Origin: Semisulcospira habei
Taxonomy: Eukaryota > Mollusca > Gastropoda > Semisulcospiridae
Assembly (NCBI GenBank): GCA_036245525.1
Contig: BTPG01000003.1
Coordinates: forward strand, 205,328,165-205,392,164
Length of the DNA: 64,000 nt
Direction of reading: 5' to 3'
Shown here piece after piece: positions 59,201 through 64,000 of the stretch. Under the pieces are notes generated by a model. It saw nothing but the letters and a program-made list of their open reading frames with translations, was not told the DNA's origin and made no database searches. Each line of letters opens with the position of its first letter. Within the stretch, counting starts at the first letter, position 1. Position numbers and translations under genes: made by a program.

Positions 59201-59470
59201 TGGTAACCATGATTTGCCTAATATAGGATGATATCTTGACTGTTATAATTGTAGCTCATGTAAATATCCTTCGTGCCAACCAGACAGTTTCATTCTTGCT
59301 CTGCAATTGCTTCAAGAAAGTCAGGCAACAGTCTTTCTCTAAACACTTTTTCTAATTCCCCTTTTGAATTAACTGTGTGTTGTCTTGTCGAGGTATACGA
59401 TACAAAGACTTCACCATCTACTCTGTTAAATTCTATTTTAGCAAAACCTGAATCTGTACACTGCCTGTAA
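56218..59470 (-). pseudogene. Polinton DNA polymerase B, broken
   Basis: Minus strand, in at least six pieces. 57851-59134: exonuclease part with VVYADFESL, a zinc-knuckle-like CWICEQH ... VRDHDHITGCYRG, YHNLKGYDSHII and AFYDSMQHL. 57428-57763: DVCLLADVFKSY and the polymerase motif A start FVDANNL. 56773-57418: two overlapping frames with the palm region. 56515-56769: motif C YTDTDS. 56218-56511: end. A weak N-terminal remnant reaches about 59470. Type B polymerases of this group replicate linear protein-primed DNA. The broken frames mean no function here. Confidence 0.85.
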
Positions 59471-59634
59471 GAAGATTATCCTGTATGACAGAAAAAGAGT
59501 TTTTTTATCGATTTATAGACATTGTTACTATTAGATATAGGCAAGTCTGTTGTGTGAAACACGTTTCTTAAGCTTGATGGACTTGGCGAGCTTTGGGCAT
59601 TGTCCATCAATTTTATTTGTCCGACAAAATAATA

Positions 59635-60498
59635 CAGTGGAGTCCAGTTAACACGAACTCGCTTAACACAAATTTCCGGTTAACACGAACCGCTTTTGCA
59701 TTCCCGGCTGACGGCCTTCTTATTATGTATTAAAATTTCACTGATAACACGAAATGCTTAACACGAAATTTCGCTTAACACGAAGCTGTTTTCGGTTCCC
59801 GACCAGAGCAATTTCACTATTATTCACCTGTTTAACATGAACACACATTCCAGTCTCAAACACCGAAAACCGATTCATGAAAGGGGCACTGCACGTGTCG
59901 CTCTCGTGCTGTAGTACACACGACGCATGAATGAACTCTAGCCTGTGATTGGCTGAATAGCCTTCAGTCGTTGTAATCCGTCTTCTCATTGGCTAGTGTT
60001 TCTGAACTGAATTCATGCATCATTCGTGTACCAACACTCCCTCAATTCAGTTAACTACCGATCACGGCTACCCCTAAGGTAAAACAGAAGTCGACTACGC
60101 TTGAAGTGAAAAAACAAGATTAATGAGATCCACGATTGTCTCTCTACACGGGCTGTCAATAACGCAAGACCGACTTCGATCATGGCCCGTTTTTTAAATG
60201 ACTTTGACTGTGTTGCTTTTACCGATGCCAGATGCCCATGTTGCTTTTACTTTACTATGGATTTTACCTGATGGATTTTACGTTAACTACGTGAGCTGTA
60301 CACATATGTTGTAAGCATATATAGTACAATAATGTGCACTTTTAACCTCGTACTTATTCATGCACGCATCTCTTACACACTTTTCCCTTGCCGGGAGGGC
60401 CGTGATCAATTTTGAGGCCATATTGGTTAACACGAAATACGGTTAACACGAAGTGATTTTCCGTGTCCCCAGAAATTCGTGTTAAGCGGACTCCACTG
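59635..60498. mobile_element. Tigger/pogo-like non-autonomous DNA transposon
   Basis: Terminal inverted repeats CAGTGGAGTCC ... GGACTCCACTG, with TA target duplication (59633-59634, 60499-60500) and subterminal repeats of GTTAACACGAA on both sides. Inside, KQKSTTLEVKK near 60085 resembles the start of a CENP-B-type HTH of a pogo transposase, followed by stops. It is inserted between the polymerase and ATPase genes of the Polinton. Confidence 0.85.
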
Positions 60499-60573
60499 TA
60501 ATAGAAAACAATTAACGCTGACTCTGTATGTGTAATACCACTTTATTAACTGTAACACAGTTAATATAAACAT

Positions 60574-60879
60574 TTAGTTTACGTAGTTGTTTAGATATGC
60601 TATAACAAAGTATCTCAAACCAGTTGCGGTTGGTATCATTAACTTTAAGAAATGTGTCTTAAAATCAACAGTCATGCACTCCAAAACTGGATGCTCATCA
60701 ACAATTTCTAAACTCACATTATATGACATGTGTATCTCCACTGGTGCTAAAAGGCTTATGTCATGTTGTTTGGGAGATGATATTAAGTCATAAAAGTACA
60801 CAACATCTTTGAAGCAGTGTGTGATATCAAACGTTTTCTCCACTTGCGTGGTTTGTCTGTCCATCCTTTTTATGGACAA
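60574..60879 (-). CDS. Polinton ORF of unknown function
   Basis: About 100 codons, minus strand. The likely ATG is that of MDRQTTQVEK, six codons inside the open frame. Mixed beta-type sequence without a membrane segment (VVYFYDLISSPKQHDI ... RYFVIAYLNN). It lies between polymerase and ATPase. I do not recognise the family. Confidence 0.5.
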   Translation of the reverse strand: MSIKRMDRQTTQVEKTFDITHCFKDVVYFYDLISSPKQHDISLLAPVEIHMSYNVSLEIVDEHPVLECMTVDFKTHFLKLMIPTATGLRYFVIAYLNNYVN

Positions 60880-60893
60880 AACAAAAGTATAAA

Positions 60894-61360
60894 TTAATTT
60901 TCTAATCCAAACCCAGTGGGCTGATCTGTCTTTAAAATAAGCTTTAGATGCTTAGTTGATTTCAGTTTGTTTTTCACAATGTCTCGTTCATGTTTATTTG
61001 GGATAACATCATTCTCCCTGAGACAGTCTTCAAAGCTGTCACAATCCTTACAGTAAAACAAACATATAAACTTTAGTTGCTCTCGAAAATCTGTCAGTAC
61101 AGCATTATATTTTTGAGTGAGAATCCATACACTGACATTTGCGTGTCTGTCACTGAAGGCAAGTTCTGCTAATGTGTTTCTCTTTTTAACAATATCCTTC
61201 TCTGCAGAGCAATCATCAACAATGAACAAAGTTGGCTGTCCTTCAAATTGCTTGTAAAAAGACAGCAAGCAGTCATTTAGTTTTTTTCTCAGGGTCGACT
61301 ACATAAATGTTGTGATCAGTACAAATGAATAAATGGTTGTGATAAGCTTTGTTGTGTTTG
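60894..61360 (-). pseudogene. Polinton packaging ATPase, C-terminal part
   Basis: Minus strand. TLFIVDDCSAEKD is the Walker B strand (hhhhDD) and SVWILTQKYNAV the following sensor strand of FtsK/HerA-type DNA-packaging ATPases. The open frame begins at 61268; upstream homology goes on in other frames to about 61360, and the rest of the gene stands at 62884-63014, beyond an LTR. Confidence 0.8.
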
Positions 61361-61570
61361 ATCGTAGGACAAAATAATTGTTATGATTGTGGTTGTGCTA
61401 TCCTGTGAGAGCCTCTCTCTTGGCTTGACTTCGCAAATGAAGATTATATAGGGCTTGCCCACGTTTGATCGTAGGACAAAATAATTGTTACGATTGTGGT
61501 TGTGCTATCCTGTGAGAGCCTCTCTCTTGGCTTGACTTCGCAAATGAAGATTATATAGGGCTTGCCCACG
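61357..61570. repeat. 107-bp tandem duplication across an insertion junction
   Basis: 61357-61463 and 61464-61570 are near identical (they differ at TTATGATTG/TTACGATTG). Each spans about 24 bp of ATPase gene, the LTR start and the start of the LINE tail nested in the LTR. Confidence 0.9.
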
Positions 61571-62883
61571 TCGTCTGCAGGCATTTTCATGGCTGCGGAG
61601 GCCAATCCGGGACAGGCAGGTTCGACCGCAGTGGCTGCAGGGGAAGGTCTGGTCAGGGTTACCTAAAGCCTGCGCAGTGGAGCTTTTTGGTGGAGTGCAG
61701 TGTGCGCAGTACTGGCCCCACCCTTTAAACCCTTGGTTTGTCTGCAATGGCCTAGCAAGCTGGGACGGTGGCATCGAGGTCCTCGGGTCGTAGGTTTTAT
61801 ATCAGACTGTCCTTGTCCTAGTCTCTGGCTCAAAAGCCTTCCCCCGGAGACACGGGGGCTTTGATCTCAGGGTTTTCCTCCCTTAGCCTTTCCGCAGCCA
61901 AGCGGCCAGGCCTGCAAGGCAGCAGGGGACTCGTGGAGGGCGGGGTCGTCTATGTCCCGTGCAGATGTAAACATCTGCCCACTGTGAGAGCATGCATGTG
62001 TTAATCGTAGAAAACGATCCGATATTTATTTGAGCTATCATGATTACGAATCACGTACCTTTTTAGTAAGATTATCTCTGTTCACGTGTAGAGCGAATTT
62101 AATTAGTTTTACCGGAAGTTTCTAGAAGAGTCACATGGAGAATAGCGGTCGATCTTTGTTTCGCGTAGATTTGAACCTTCGATAAGATCGCACTGTCTAG
62201 TGACCTCGTATGTGTGACGTCAGGTAGTTGACGACAGTTCGCAACATTTTGTTTTTCTGTGCGCGTGAATTGAGCAGCCTATTTTTTGTTTTGTGAAAAT
62301 TCTTGAATTTTCTAGAGCGGATATGCAAGGTTGTGATAGGGTTTCCATACTTTTATGTGACTTAATTATACACTAGTATTTAGAGCTGAAGGTAGCAGCC
62401 GAGTTTTCATAGCCTGTTATAGCTTTTCTGGAAAGATTATTTTAATGAGTTTCGGTTGCGTGTTTCGTTTTGATTGTTTGCGTTGTATGATTTTCGTAGA
62501 TGATTTTGGAAATTGGTAGTATATTTAAAGAGGGCGCTAGGAAAGCACGTGTGTACATTGTCTTGCATTGTCAGTGTAAAGACACACAGTTTATGTGGCC
62601 CTTATAGGGTGTACATTGTGTGAGACACTGCGTATGAGAAACTTTGTGTTGCAGTGTGGACATTGTAGAAGAGACTTTGTATCAGGGTTGATGCATTTGG
62701 AACTGCATTGTGTGGAGATCGGATCGCTGAATTAAAATATTGTTGGAATTGTTACTCCAGTATTGTCTACATCCTTTAGCCACGTGTGACGGATTGCAGC
62801 TGAATGAAGTTTATTTAAAAGAACCTTACGTGTGTGCATCTGGTGTGTTTATCATACTACGACTACAACTCCACCACATAACA
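61486..62883 (+). mobile_element. Solo LTR inserted in the ATPase gene, with a nested LINE tail
   Basis: Starts TGTTACGATTGTGG, ends CCACCACATAACA, target duplication ATAAT (61481-61485, 62884-62888). It is the reverse-oriented relative of the LTRs at 7383, 11372 and 21084. After removal of the nested insert (about 61521-61983) it is about 0.93 kb. Confidence 0.87.
61521..61983 (-). mobile_element. LINE 3' tail nested in the LTR
   Basis: Flanked by CTGTGAGAG on both sides (left copy ends near 61520, right copy at 61975-61983), a target duplication of about 9 bp. On the minus strand it codes for PPSQLARPLQTNQGFKG ... FPCSHCGRTCLSRIGLRSH, a CCHH finger like that ending the LINE fragment at 13685. 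Confidence 0.78.
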
Positions 62884-63014
62884 ATAATTAGCACAATGTT
62901 TTCAAAATGGTGGATGTATCTTGTTTGTAAGAGGTCAAATGCAAATTCAGTTTTACCACAGCCTGTGGCACCACAAAACAAACCACAGTGTGGGTTGAGT
63001 GTCAGCGAGTTCAT
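62884..63014 (-). pseudogene. Polinton packaging ATPase, N-terminal part
   Basis: Minus strand from ATG at 63014: a short leader then GLFCGATGCGKTEF, a textbook Walker A (GxxGxGKT). It stops being readable at the LTR end, 62883; the remainder lies at 60894-61360. So the ATPase is cut by an LTR. Confidence 0.85.
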
Positions 63015-63246
63015 TTTAATACTAATTATAATTTTAATACACGTGACCACTTAGTCTGCTTTCTGCAATATTGAGTTGAGCATCACAAATCAGATACAAA
63101 TAAACATTTATTACTCCAGCAGTTTCAGTATTTTTTTTGGATTTGGATTGTTATTCCGTCACTGCCATTTTCAACAGTTCGACCTGACCCATGTAGGTAA
63201 ACATCATCTGTACTACGCAGGTCTAACCAAAGTGCATATTTGTTTG

Positions 63247-63996
63247 TCATGTATTGTCCGATCCTAACATCATACAGATGTAGATCTTTGCATGCCATGT
63301 TTGCAGGTTTTCTCTAAGTCTCCCGCCATCAAAATACTTTGTGATCTCGTCATAGTGCTGATAAGGTTGCATTCCCAAAGCATACACTTGATTTTGATGG
63401 CCTTCGATTGTACAGGATAAATGAGTAATCTTTGGATTGTAGAATTTTTCTGAATCTCGTTTGTATGGACTTCCTGGTTCAAAAAACAACATAAGAATGC
63501 CTTTCAGTGACCTAGCATGCGTGTTCAAGTTGATGTTCCACATTGGATCACTTTTGTCTTTATGCATTAAACTGTGTCTTATCACACGGTCATAATAAAT
63601 CGGCAGTCTTGACTGGTACTGATTTTGTATGAGTCTGACTAGTTCAGTGTGTGTGACAATTTCATATTCCAAAGAGATGTTAGAGATCCTATATGGTGCA
63701 TTGAGCTCCGATGATTTTATAACTTTGGAGTAGTCATTGAAAGTTAGTTCAAAACTCAGATGGTCATTTAGTGCTCCTTGGTAATAAGGCAAATGCGATG
63801 TTAGGATTTCAAATTCAAGTGGAATGTAAAATCTATTACCGCATGTGTCTGCCACAATAACATCTTTGACTACTGTTGTTGATTTATCACCTGCGTTGAT
63901 TTTGAGTTTAGTAATGTTATCTGACTGTATGCCTTGATAAATAGGGTCTTCTCTTTCTTCTTGAGTGAGCCAAATATCTTTGTAACAGTAGAACAC
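63247..63996 (-). CDS. Polinton major capsid protein, partial
   Basis: About 250 codons, minus strand, open to the window edge (its first codon in the window is GTG, so the true start is further right). FYIPLEFEILTSHLPYYQGA and WNINLNTHARSLKGILMLFF are typical conserved strands of Maverick/adintovirus double-jelly-roll capsid proteins. It is the best-preserved gene of the element next to the integrase. It forms the virion shell in relatives that make particles. Confidence 0.82.
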   Translation of the reverse strand: MFYCYKDIWLTQEEREDPIYQGIQSDNITKLKINAGDKSTTVVKDVIVADTCGNRFYIPLEFEILTSHLPYYQGALNDHLSFELTFNDYSKVIKSSELNAPYRISNISLEYEIVTHTELVRLIQNQYQSRLPIYYDRVIRHSLMHKDKSDPMWNINLNTHARSLKGILMLFFEPGSPYKRDSEKFYNPKITHLSCTIEGHQNQVYALGMQPYQHYDEITKYFDGGRLRENLQTWHAKIYICMMLGSDNT

Positions 63997-64000
63997 ATCA

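Larger units (their letters stand above)
53400..64000. mobile_element. Decayed Maverick/Polinton (adintovirus-like) element, right end outside the window
   Basis: The set of genes is diagnostic: retroviral-type integrase, protein-primed-type DNA polymerase B, FtsK/HerA-like packaging ATPase and double-jelly-roll major capsid protein. Small ORFs and integrase read rightward (about 53.4-56.1 kb); polymerase, an unknown ORF, ATPase and capsid read leftward (56.2 kb to the edge). Polymerase, ATPase and integrase end are broken, and three insertions sit inside, so it is a fossil. Terminal repeats and 6-bp target duplications were not seen. Confidence 0.88.

Noticed and set aside
59273..59470. 65-codon + strand frame near the polymerase N-terminus
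   Set aside because: The opposite strand shows weak continuation of the polymerase gene; the + frame has no recognisable features.

Overview
The window looks like gene-poor, repeat-rich animal DNA, most plausibly from a mollusc (possibly a gastropod). The genes are broken into short exons with GT..AG introns, one host domain is an FTP/F5-8-type lectin fold common in invertebrate surface proteins, and mobile elements, tRNA-derived SINEs and microsatellites fill almost all other space. The species call is inference. A 500-base run of N (29871-30370) shows this is a scaffolded assembly.

Host genes, all on the + strand. (1) 181-22772: the last twelve coding exons of a receptor-type protein tyrosine phosphatase. 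The first phosphatase domain (D1) keeps its catalytic motifs; the second (D2) has lost its key residues. All exon junctions agree in phase and the last exon ends in TGA. (2) 26323-29473: the 5' end of a secreted or membrane protein, with a signal-peptide exon, an FTP-like lectin domain on two exons and a Cys-rich EGF-like exon, then the assembly gap. (3) 45909-49494: a second, similar gene start (signal exon, Cys-rich exon, two FTP exons). The 3' part of its signal exon, with its splice donor, is repeated in an eight-unit tandem array. Genes 2 and 3 use the same phase-1 modular exons and could be 5' ends of further receptors in the same cluster; no phosphatase exons were found downstream of either.

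Mobile elements. The phosphatase introns hold a 4.9-kb LTR element coding only for Gag and protease (7383-12322), LINE fragments (13685-14800, 15490-15967) and a LINE (18330-22380) cut by a solo LTR (21084-21952). 34975-36232 is a truncated LINE. 36341-42375 is a nearly intact CR1/Jockey-like LINE with an esterase ORF1 and an endonuclease/RT ORF2. 44060-44965 is an L2-like fragment. 51525-52235 is the relic of a P-element/THAP9-like transposase. From about 53.4 kb to the right edge lies a decayed Maverick/Polinton (adintovirus-like) element with small membrane ORFs, integrase, DNA polymerase B, packaging ATPase and major capsid protein. It is itself interrupted by a Tigger/pogo-like deletion element, an LTR and a LINE tail inside that LTR.

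The most unusual signal is a swarm of short hairpin elements (about 80-250 bp), many near-perfect palindromes, bounded by TTAA with termini resembling TTAACYCWTTS. They fall into several sequence families. A duplicated block (30371-31975 and 42376-43975) gives a filled site and an empty site for one of them, and two pairs abut sharing a single TTAA. This supports TTAA-targeted mobility of non-autonomous hairpins.
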